From Sphaerolaimus hirsutus (lineage: Eukaryota > Nematoda > Chromadorea > Monhysterida > Sphaerolaimidae), in assembly GCA_964036195.1 (NCBI GenBank), contig OZ038450.1, positions 24,147,208 through 24,211,207 of the forward strand: DNA of 64,000 nt, given 5' to 3'. This document shows positions 55,378 to 64,000 of the stretch, one piece after another. Positions within the stretch are counted from its first letter, which is position 1, and every line of letters begins with the position of its first letter. The notes beneath the pieces were generated by a model. That model saw only the letters and a program-made list of their open reading frames with translations. It was not told the DNA's origin and made no database searches. The position numbers and the translations under genes are program-made.

Positions 55378-56601
55378 GGACTCATAACAAGTTGAGGTAT
55401 GTTCAATCTGAATGACTTAATATTGCTGCGATTACAGCTCGGATATAAAATTCCTGTGTAAAATTCCATCGCAAAATTGATTACATGAAAGTGGATGATG
55501 ATACTGGTGCCTGTTCCGCAAATGGAGAAGTGAGAATAAAATAATGGCAAATGTGAAGTGAAATGAGACGTGAGAAGTGAAGTGAGAAGGAAATTGGCAA
55601 AAGCGAAGTGAAATGGCAAGTAGTGATGGAATGGCGCCATTCTGGCGATGGAGTTTCTCTGGCGCCATCTGGCGCCTGGCGCTATTATTTTGAATGGCGC
55701 CATGGCGCCCTTGGCGCTTGGCGCCATTTTCGCTGGTGCCAACTTGGCGCCCGGCGCCATTGTTTTGGATGGCGCCAAAAATGGCGCCAAGATGTGGGGA
55801 AGTTACGTAATATTTGCATATTGATGTGCCTCATCTACTGAATGATATCATTCAGTTGCTATTGAACACAGTCATCTTTGAATCTTTTTGCTAGTATTGC
55901 AAGTTTGTGCATTTTTTATACCACATTAACTGCAAATCTCCAAATATGTCTCCAAACACTGGGGCCAATAGTATTTTGAAAATATAATTGTACTGTATTT
56001 TCTAGATGTACCTTGGGGGTTTATTAATTTCACTAGCAAATTTTGAGGAGGGTTAATTCAAGGGGGCTTATTCGGTGGAGACTTTATTAATACATACATC
56101 AGTAATTTCGTGAAATTCCACATACTCAGACAGAGAAATTCAACAATAACAGAGATTTATAGGTGTTTATAGTTTATAATAGGGAGAGGTAGGTAAATAT
56201 TATTCAAACTAGCTCACCCAGACCTGGGTGTATGTGTATGTGTGGGGGGAGTAATTCGAGGAAATGCAGCAGCAGTTGCATTAGGATGTGATGTGGTGGT
56301 CTACATACTTATACATATCTTGTACACACTTAAATATGCATCTCTGTTATTGTTTGTTTTTTTCACTCTGATTGTCTGAGTATGTTTACAAGCAATTAAT
56401 AGATACTATAATGTTTTGGCATTATAATTGACCCCCTCAAATAAACCGCCCATGAATTAACCCCCAAAATTTGCTACAAAAAAACAATAAAATTCCTTGG
56501 GGTGAGGGGTATTATATAAAGATAAGAAGAGTTTTTGTGGCTTTTCAATATATCATCAAAGTGATAAATATAACACTTTTCTTTTCGATAATTGCTTCTA
56601 C

Positions 56602-57628
56602 CAGAGTTGTTCAAATACTGGTATTTTTGGAAAACATAAATGTAAACGTAAATACCTTTTCCAAATTTAAAGTATAAATACTAAAACATAAGGTATTCTT
56701 TAAATACCAAGGAATACGTAAAAAAAACATAAACGTAAAAATTTCAAGAAGTACCCCATAAAAGCAGAGCTTCTGAAAAGATCATTTGTTGTGACATTTT
56801 CAACAATGTATACATGATTTCCATTCACATTTTTCACTTTTTCGCGTTTCATAGCAAACAAAATTTTTTTCTCTAATTTTTGTCTATTTGTTAATTGGTG
56901 TGTATGGCCTCGCAGTTTAGGAAACTGTAGGATTAGCATGCACTTCTTCATCAAAAATTACATTATAGCAAGACATCAGCAGGTTATAGATGAAACAAAA
57001 CAGTGGAAGATTGTATACCGTAAATGCCATATTAGGACAACCCCCCTCCAATAAAGCGATCTCTCCAATAATACGACCCCCTTTGGCACATTGTGTACAT
57101 ATAAAGTGACCCTCTCCAATAAAGCGACCCCTCCAATAGTGTGATCTCCAAAAATTTGCTGAAAAGAATAAACTGACAGTCACCTTATTGGAGCATTTAC
57201 AGTAATGCACAAACCAAATACATCGGTACACACATTCCATTTTTCTGCTTGTATTTGTTGCTAACACATTGCTTCACACTGTTCACATTACACAATTGAG
57301 ACATTGATTACATTTACAATTGCTAGATTACACATTTATTCATGAAATTTCCACTGTCAAAAAGACAATTTAACAACAACACAATTGGCATTACATCCAA
57401 TTGGTATAACTATTTACACAAAATCATAGTGTGAATGTAGTAATGTAGCAATTTTCTCAGACGCGTGGTTTCGTATAGCTGGATTTTTACGTTTTCTCTG
57501 GTACCCGGGTAATTGTGCCAGGAAAACGTAACAAAACGTAATGGTATTTTTGGAAAACGTAAACGTAAGTATAAATACCCGAATAACCGGGTATTTCGGG
57601 TAAACGTAAATACGTTTTTCCAACTCTG
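56602..57628. mobile_element. hAT-like MITE B3 (ACGTAA subfamily), hosting K1
   Basis: CAGAGTTGTTCAAATACTGG to TTCCAACTCTG with exact TSD gcttctac (56594-56601, 57629-57636). AAACGTAAACGTAA words at both ends. Confidence 0.94.
57016..57204. mobile_element. Small MITE K1 (TACCGTAAATGC)
   Basis: TACCGTAAATGCCATATTAG to TTATTGGAGCATTTACAGTA, with CCAATAAAGCGACC words repeated in between. Innermost layer of the 55-59 kb nest. Confidence 0.65.
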
Positions 57629-57864
57629 GCTTCTACTTACTACTATGATATACATGCTGATCAAGCGAATTTTACTCTTGGCGCCATTTCGGCGCCTGGC
57701 GCCATTTTCGCGCCTGGTGCCATTGTTTCTGGCGCCCTTTGGCGCCCGGCGCCATTATTTCAGATGGCGCCATGGCGCCATTTTCTCTGGCGCCCTTTGG
57801 CGCCCGGCGCCAATTTTTTGAATGGCGCCATTTTTCCTGGCGCTTTTCCATCACTAATGGCAAG

Positions 57865-58480
57865 TAAAATTAGAGGTGAGAAGTGAAACGGAAAGTAAAA
57901 AAGTAAATGGCAAGTGAAAATAAAAGAAAAATGCAACCCATTTTATGATAAGAGGCCCCGTATGTAAACTTGGCAGCCGGCCAATAAATTTATAAATTGC
58001 TATAAATAACAATAAAATAAGGTAAATATAGCTAAAAGTAGGTATATAACCATCTATGTATATGAAAATAGCAATTATGCGGCCAACAATTTACAAAATG
58101 GGTCGAATTTTGGAGATTTTGAGCTCTATATTTATATTTTCTTTTGCTATATTTTGATTGTAAATATGCAACCGGTAACTTGGACGTGGGCCAAGTTTAT
58201 TTGTGACCCCATCAATTTCATCATTCAAATACAGTATGGCATGGTGCCAACGCCAACGATATTTGCATACGACATTTTTGAACAGACATATACAAAAATC
58301 ATTGAGAAATGTCTACAAAATGAAATGGGTCCACAATTAAAAGAGAAAGAGTGTATCGTGCCTCCATGTACAACTCATTTGCGAAAACGCAATGTGATCA
58401 TTCACCAAAAATTAACTGGAAATATGGATCGCAGTTCAGTATTCATTTATCAACGTTTTTCCATTTAGGTAACGTTCTAC
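57865..58480. other. Middle of U4
   Basis: After a short purine-rich stretch, 57950-58140 (TGGCAGCCGGCCAATAAATT.. and inverted TTTTAGC words) and 58140-58470 are unrecognised. The 104-codon frame at 58154 matches no family I know. Confidence 0.35.
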
Positions 58481-59048
58481 TTGACATTTCACTTCTCATT
58501 TTACTTCTCACTTCACTTCTCACTTCTCAATTTATTTCGCTTTTGCCAATTTCCTTCTCACTTCACTTCTCACTTCTCATTTCACTTCGCCTTTGCCATT
58601 CTTCTTATCACTTCTCCACTTGCGGAACTGGCCACAGGTCTGCAATTTTTCATGGACAATATGTTTATCAATACCTTCATTGTGACCAAGCGTCATCGTC
58701 CACGGTCACTTCTATTTGATTGCGAAAAGTCAAGTTTACGCTGAAATTTTATGCCAGCTAAAGAAAAATCAATCGATAAATCAGCTACGCCAGGAGATTG
58801 CAATGACATAGCGTAGAATTGATTTTTCTTCAGCTGACCTAAAATTATAATATAAAATAGAAATTTTTGAATTTTCACAACAAAGTAGAAGTGACCGTGG
58901 ACGATGACCCTTGGTCACAATGAAGGTATTGATAAACATATTGTCCATGAAAAATTGCAGACCTGTATCATCATCCACTTTCATGTAATCAATTTTGCGA
59001 TGCAATTTTACGTCCGAGCTGAAAGCGCTCCATAACGACACTAGTAAG

Positions 59049-59872
59049 CAGAGTTGTACAAATACTGGTATTTTTGGAAAACGTAAACGTAAACGTAAAT
59101 ACCTTTTCAAATTTTGGAGTATAAATACTAAAACGTAAGGTATTTTTAAAATACCTGGGAATACGTAAAATAAAACGTAAACGTAAAAATTAATATTAAG
59201 TGCATCCACTATCACTGAATATAAAAAGAACATTTTTACAACATTATGTATGTTCCTATGATCTTCATTATCATCATCTGTTTACCTACATACCTGTATT
59301 TTACCTATATTTTATATAGAATTATGGGATCGGGATATTGAATTGGGATAGGATCGAAACCGGTTGAGATTTGGCGTCGTTGTCAACTAGTGCGTGTAGG
59401 GTCATATGGTGCCAATTCCTTAAGTGGAGAACAGCAAGTTGAATGGCATATGAAAAGTAAAAAAAAACAGTAAATTTATAAGTGGCAAATGAAATGGCAA
59501 ATTAAAGGACACATGGCAGGTCACAAGACGACACTAGTTTTTGACTTTTGACTTCATTTCACTTCTCACTCATAAATTTACATTCCTCTCAAATTTTTAC
59601 TTATAATTTTTAAATTGTTCCAGTTCTCCACTTGCAGAATTGGCACCTTCTCATCATTTAAGCATGATTAACTCATCATAATACACTACATTTGTCAAAT
59701 AATACAGTTCCGTTAACTTATTTTTTACGTTTTCTCTGGTACCCGGGTAATTGTGCCAGGAAAACGTAACAAAACGTAACGGTATTTTTGGAAAGCGTAA
59801 ACGTAAACGTAAGTATAAATACCCGAATAACCGGGTATTTCGGGTAAAGGTAAATACGTTTTTGCAACTCTG
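59049..59872. mobile_element. hAT-like MITE B4 (ACGTAA subfamily)
   Basis: CAGAGTTGTACAAATACTGG to TTTGCAACTCTG with exact TSD ctagtaag (59041-59048, 59873-59880). A close relative of the 22121-23376 copy but without X2. It contains a short U element at 59408-59647. Confidence 0.94.
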
Positions 59873-59880
59873 CTAGTAAG

Positions 59881-60600
59881 TGGTGTCAATGTGGGCACAC
59901 AAGCTAGTTTTCAACTGAAATTTCGTAGATCAGCATTGAATGCATTTGAGTTATCTAGAATGAGGTGCCCATTATTTACAGTTGACAGAGAGTAAAAATG
60001 GCTCATTCTAAATCTTAAATGCATTCACTACTGATTTAAGAGTTTTAAAAATTTGGGTTGAATACTAGCTTGTGTGGCCAAAATGCAAATATTTTTTATT
60101 TTTCCATAAATTCCAGGTAATCGTATAGCAAATGCAAGTCTGGGCCAGTCACTCGTACACTATGAGCTGATGCCTGCACTGGAGAATCCCCAGCTTTTGA
60201 CCCAATATAGAATGGTTGGTCAGACATTCACTAGGAGTATGCCTGGGGAATGCCACTAAAGTATGGCAGTCAATATCATCGTTTGATGACAACTGCCAAA
60301 GCTCCATCTCTGTAGGTAGTGTCACTAATTTTGAATTTATTTTTTAAAATTTTTGTGACAGCATAGTTGTTTAAACATATTGTTAACAGCAGGGGTCTCG
60401 AATGGCAAAAATACTTTTTTCTGTACTCTCAAAAATTCATCTACTGTACTCGATAACTCTCAAAAAGTAAGCATAGATGCAAGTACAGATACTCTTTCAC
60501 AGTATTTAAATGCATATCTACTCGGTACTCCAGTATGCGTATACTTTTTGAGTAAAAGTAAATACGCATTAACAAATGTGTTTATCATGATTGGGTTGGG
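59881..60600. other. Spacer with family B relic
   Basis: 60364-60590 starts CATAGTTGTTTAAACATATT and contains ACTCGGTACTC and TTTTTGAGTAAAAGTAAATA words, an eroded B7-type element. Nothing else recognised. Confidence 0.4.
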
Positions 60601-60799
60601 TTCAGTCTAATCTGTCAGTCAGTCGGATCGGTAAAATCGCAACCCTAGTATGATGTTTCTGTGGTTCTAAATTAGCTTTTTTGACACAGGCAATGCAGCG
60701 CATTGGTTGGAGATCATCAATTCCTGATATAAACAGATGGGCAGGCACAATCCAACAATTAGGTGAGAAAAGAAAAACAAGAGGGTGGAGTGGTTTGCA

Positions 60800-60858
60800 G
60801 GCATAGGGGCACCGGACACAGGCGTAGGGGCACCGGACACAGGCATAGGGGCACTGGA
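60800..60858. repeat. Three tandem ~22-bp units
   Basis: GCATAGGGGCACCGGACACA recurs three times with small changes. An F2-like end TAGTGATGTTAAAGGCACCG follows at about 60868. Confidence 0.65.
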
Positions 60859-61087
60859 ATTGCAACTAGTGATGTTAAAGGCACCGGTAAATATGGCTCC
60901 GAGTATAAAGCTCCGGGCACTGTACAAATTTTAGGTTTGGTTTCAAACACTTTCCAAGTACTGAGCATAGTGAATGTGAAAATGTGCTATTTTCCTAATT
61001 TTCCATCCATCAAAATGTCACCTTCTATGTTCTATACATTTTCGGTACTCACGTACTTTCAAAAATTAAACCTAATCTGTATACTCA

Positions 61088-61870
61088 CGTTAACTCAGTA
61101 CCATATATAAACTCAAGTCAAACACCCCCTAATCTGAAAACTTCTGTAAATTCAGCACCCTAAATAAACTCAAGTCAATCACCACCTAATCTGTAAACGC
61201 CCTAATTTGTAAACTCCTGACAACTCAGCACCCCAAATAAACTCAATTCAAACCCCTAATCTGTAAACTTTATTAAACATCCTAAAAAACTCAAGTCAAA
61301 CAGCCCCCTAATCTTAAAACTCCCATAAACTCAGCACCCTAAATAAACTCAAACTAATCACCCCATAATCTGTAAACTCCTGAAAATTCAGCACCCTAAA
61401 TAAACTAAAGTCAATCACCACCTAATCTGTGAACTCCCTAATTTGTAAACTCCTGTAAACTCAGCACCCCACAAAAACCCCTAATCTGAAAACAAAACTA
61501 AACATCGTAAAAAAGTCGAGTCAAACAGCCCCTAATCTGTAAACACCTGTAAACTGAGCAACCTAAATAAACACAAGTGAAACACCCTCCCAATCTGTAA
61601 ACCCCATAAAAACTTAGCACCCCAAATAAACTCAATTCAAACACCTAATCTGTAAACTAAACTAAACTTTCTGGCAGACATTTTTTTTACCTTTCCGTTT
61701 TCCGTTTTCCGTAAAGTGAAAAATTTTTACCTTTCCGTTTTCCATAAAAAAAATTTTTTTTACACCCTACTCAGCACCCCATCAGAACTCAAGTCAAACC
61801 CCTAATCTGTAAACTCCCATAAACTGAGCATCCTAAATAAACTCAAGTCAAGCAACTCCTATTCTGTAAA
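61088..61870. repeat. Minisatellite, ~57-bp unit
   Basis: Many diverged copies built from CCTAATCTGTAAACTCC, CTCAGCACCCTAAATAAA and CTCAAGTCAAACACC. It is interrupted at 61679-61769 by a family D right-end relic (TTTTTTACACCCTA). Confidence 0.8.
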
Positions 61871-61883
61871 CTCCTGTATATAT

Positions 61884-62136
61884 CAGAGTTGTGAAAGTGT
61901 ATTTACACTTACCCGAAATACCCAGGTAAATGGGTATTTATATTTACACTTACACTTACACTTTCATACACCCATACCCATACACTTTTTTTACACTTTC
62001 CTGGGCAAAATACCCGGGTACAGAAAGTGTATACTTTTCTTTCAGATGGCCCTGTTTTATGCTTTTGAGAAAGCATAAAATAGGGTCAGGTATACTCGGC
62101 AGACACGATACTCTACAAACAGATAGGAGTTACACC
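61884..62136. mobile_element. Family B element B11 (AGTGTA subfamily, right end missing)
   Basis: CAGAGTTGTGAAAGTGTATT, then ACACTTACACTTACACTTTC. It is the subfamily in which the repeated word is AGTGTA rather than ACGTAA. P3 interrupts or abuts it. Confidence 0.6.
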
Positions 62137-63329
62137 CATAGGGGATTTTGGGGTTAGCATTTTGGGGGGGGGGGGGTTCGCCAGTCAGCACATGTTAATA
62201 ACTCGGGAACCGCTTCATTTGTGAACTGATTTTAGTCATTAAAATGTTAAAATGATCACAAATGTTCGGAGAGTTCATTTCTGAGGTCAAATCGGAGATA
62301 CACATTTGTTTATATGTATATCGATTTAGCCCATTTCGAAATGCAAAATTTCTGCAAAAGTTTGCTTTTTGAACATGCTATCCTATTCTTCTGATCGAGA
62401 GAAACTCAATGAAACAAAAATGAGATCGATATCTCGTTCCGATCAAAAGTTATGGCGCTTCAAACTTTTCCCTTCCATCCACATAAATAAGCACATGCAT
62501 GCAACTTCAAAACTCCAGATCTTGGCCATTTCTCAGCCGATTTTTACTGATGAACACTTAAAATGATCAGAATGACATGTAGATATCATTTTTATCCACT
62601 ATTATTTTGTATGCATTTTCATTATGACAATTTAATTCAAGAAATCGCATTAATTTATTGTATGGGAAATCTGCTGCAATATAGGGATAATCTGGTCCTA
62701 AAAATGAAATCGCCATGTTATTCTGATCATTTTAAGTGTTCATCTGTGAAAATCGGCTGAGAAATGGCCGAGATATGGGGTTTTGAAGTTGCATGCATGT
62801 GCTTATTTATGTGGATGGAATGGAAAAGTTTGAAGCGCCATAACATGCGCCATAACTTTTGATCGGAAAGAGATATCGATCTCATTTTTGTTTCATTGAG
62901 TTTCTCTCGATCAGAAGAATAGGATAGCATGTTCAAAAAGAAACTTTTGCGGAAATTTTGCTTAATGGATATATAAACAAACGTGTATCTCCGATTTGAC
63001 CTCAGAAATGATGAACTCTACAAACATTTGTGATCATTTTAACATTATAATGACTAAAATCGGTTCACAAATGACCGAGCTATTGATGTGCAAAGTTTGC
63101 ATGTTCTCGGCGACACCCAAAAAAACGCAAATGACAGTGTTTTTATAGACCCCCCCTATCTCCGGTCTGGGGGGTCGTAGAAAAAAATGGTCGAAATCTG
63201 GAAGAGCCCCGACCTGAATCCATAATATATCCAAATTTCAACATTTTTCACCAAGCGGTTCCCGAGTTATTAACACGAATTGACTGGCAAACCCCTCCCC
63301 CCCAAATGCTAACCCCAAAATCCCCTATG
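62137..63329. mobile_element. Foldback element P3 (CATAGGGGATTTTGG) with 8-bp TSD
   Basis: CATAGGGGATTTTGGGGTTA to TAACCCCAAAATCCCCTATG with exact TSD gttacacc (62129-62136, 63330-63337). Arms of about 500 bp with GATCATTTTAAGTGTTCATC, AAATGGCCGAGATATG and CATGCATGTGCTTATTTATG. 65-69 aa frames on opposite strands are mirror images, not genes. Confidence 0.9.
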
Positions 63330-63337
63330 GTTACACC

Positions 63338-63774
63338 CCACTTCAAAATTTCGTGGTGCCAAGCGTCAATGGCGCCACAGAGATAGGGCGTCAAGCGCCA
63401 AGGACGCCAGGGCGCCATGGAAGAAATACCCCCCCTCGAAATACCCCCCCTCAAAATGGGAACTAGGTATGTATTTGTGGTCCGGGAAATGCATAACAGA
63501 CGTTCAAAACACTTACTGTGTTACGTTAGAACATCATTTATACCATCGGCATCCTTATATAAGGCTGTAAAAACTTTTAAATGGTGTTTATTTTTGCATT
63601 TTTCGCGTTTTTCTCTCAAAATTTCCACTCTGAAAAAATAAATGGGGGTATTTCGAGGAAATACGGTATGACACCGGGTGCCAAAGGCACCACAGTAAAA
63701 GGTGTGTATTATTTACAGTGAACGACAGTGAAAAAATTGCGCTGTTCGTTCACTATCTTCACATTAATGCTATA
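63338..63774. mobile_element. F-like and I-like fragments
   Basis: 63350-63420 repeats GGCGCCA/GGCGTCAAGCGCC words. 63426-63668 (I8) ends TTCGAGGAAATACGGTA but has a clipped left end. Confidence 0.55.
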
Positions 63775-64000
63775 TACCGTATATCCTCGAATAAGTCCCA
63801 CGGGGAGTTATTTTTCATCAACAATTTTGAGGGGGTACTTATTCAAGGGGAGCAGTTATTCAAGGGGGAAATTGTTCGATACATCTAATCGATACAAGGG
63901 GGAATTTTCAGTAAAATGTATGATTAATTTACTGCACAAATGGGAGTAATTTGGTAACGTAGGAATACAAGATTCACAATTCAAGCAGTGAAATCAATGT
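63775..64000. mobile_element. Family J element J3 (cut by window edge)
   Basis: TACCGTATATCCTCGAATAA, then GGGGAGTTATT and GGGGTACTTATTCAAGGGG. Its tail matches J1 (TTCACAATTCAAGCAGTGAA). It continues past 64000. Confidence 0.6.

Larger units (their letters stand above)
55621..57856. mobile_element. hAT-like element F4 (GGCGCC-filled), hosting B3
   Basis: TAGTGATGGAATGGCGCC to GCTTTTCCATCACTA with exact TSD atggcaag (55613-55620, 57857-57864). GGCGCC words fill 55630-55795 and 57680-57845. A family I relic lies at about 55991-56271, and B3 at 56602-57628. Confidence 0.93.
55505..58634. mobile_element. Family U element U4, hosting F4
   Basis: TGGTGCCTGTTCCGCAAATG to CACTTGCGGAACTGGCCAC inserted in Q2. 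Arms are GAAGTGAAATGAGACGTGAG-like and CACTTCTCATTTTACTTCTC-like. The empty site from the mirror arm indicates little or no target duplication (1-2 bp at most). Confidence 0.7.
55428..59027. mobile_element. Foldback MITE Q2 split by a nested insertion
   Basis: The left arm fragment 55428-55504 and 58635-59027 together form one palindrome. The sequence ..GGATGATGATAC joins AGGTCTGCAATTTTTCATGG, as its intact mirror arm at about 58930-58990 shows. It resembles Q1 (GATTACATGAAAGT versus GATTACATCAAAAT). Confidence 0.75.

Noticed and set aside
16401-57856. Open frames of 60-100 codons rich in Phe/Arg or Asn/Gly/Lys within family D, F and I elements
   Set aside because: They are produced by short-period repeats (TTTCCG, GGCGCC, C/G runs), appear on both strands, and are not genes.
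62369-62936. Nearly identical 65- and 69-codon frames on opposite strands (MNMLSYSSDREKLNE start)
   Set aside because: They are mirror copies in the two arms of foldback element P3, not a conserved gene pair.
1-64000. Autonomous hAT transposase
   Set aside because: No RT-independent long frame with a hAT dimerisation or DDE-like region was seen; all hAT-like elements here look non-autonomous.

Overview
The window looks like accessory, gene-poor DNA from an invertebrate animal nuclear genome. The grounds are AT-rich intergenic sequence, very dense short DNA transposons, a LINE, and a BEL/Pao reverse-transcriptase relic (BEL/Pao elements are known from animals). Splice-like GT..AG signals also fit a nuclear genome. 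The species cannot be named; a sponge or cnidarian is only a guess. I see no rRNA, tRNA, CRISPR array or bacterial operon. Family letters (A, B, C ...) are my own labels.

The one long reading frame is a LINE-type non-LTR retrotransposon ORF on the + strand (10079-15589, 1836 aa). It has an APE endonuclease, a reverse transcriptase with FVDD at the active site, and a C-terminal CCHC zinc finger. Its 5' part overlaps a second coding signal in other frames. This is an Arg-Gly-rich (RGG-box) protein that becomes continuous if a 71-base GT..AG segment (11472-11542) is removed. A similar 67-base GT..AG segment lies just before the ATG of an upstream frame (10684). A spliced RGG protein overlapping a LINE ORF is the most unusual coding arrangement here.

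Almost everything else is non-autonomous DNA transposons. Many have exact or near-exact 8-bp target-site duplications (TSDs) and CAGAG-, CAGGG-, TAGGG- or TAGTGATG-type ends, as expected of the hAT superfamily. Families: A (CATAGGCGGCG), B (CAGAGTTG), C (TAGGGWTGG), D (TAGGGTGTCAA), E (CAGGGTTGG), F (TAGTGATGG and relatives), G (CAGGCTGGCCGCGAG), H (TAACGATGGC), R (TAGCATT). Others are TA-flanked foldbacks (P1, S1), two 9-bp-TSD elements (X1, X2), C-run/G-run elements with TACCGTATTWCC or TACCGTATAT ends (I, J, K, L), and U elements (GGTGCCRRTTCCGCAAGTGG). They are nested up to five deep: 21950-23664 (I>B>U>X), 36491-42159 (L>C>D,E,G>B) and 55428-59027 (Q>U>F>B>K). At 30509-36310 a long inverted-repeat element holds F2, which holds D2; D2 carries a broken BEL/Pao RT. 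No intact hAT transposase is visible, so mobilisation would have to be in trans.

A recurring theme is that both ends of an element are filled with many copies of one short motif private to that family or subfamily. Examples are ACGTAA versus GCGTAA in B, AAACGG in D, GGCGCC versus GGCACC in F, and AAAGCGC versus ATCAATT in C. Related elements have swapped the motif at both ends together. Other items are a degenerate Ty3/gypsy pol relic (43740-44640), a possible cysteine-rich exon (52175-52333), a palindrome built of palindromes (20931-21611), a three-copy ~270-bp tandem repeat (27471-28262) and a ~57-bp minisatellite (61088-61870). Stretches between these hold nothing I can recognise.
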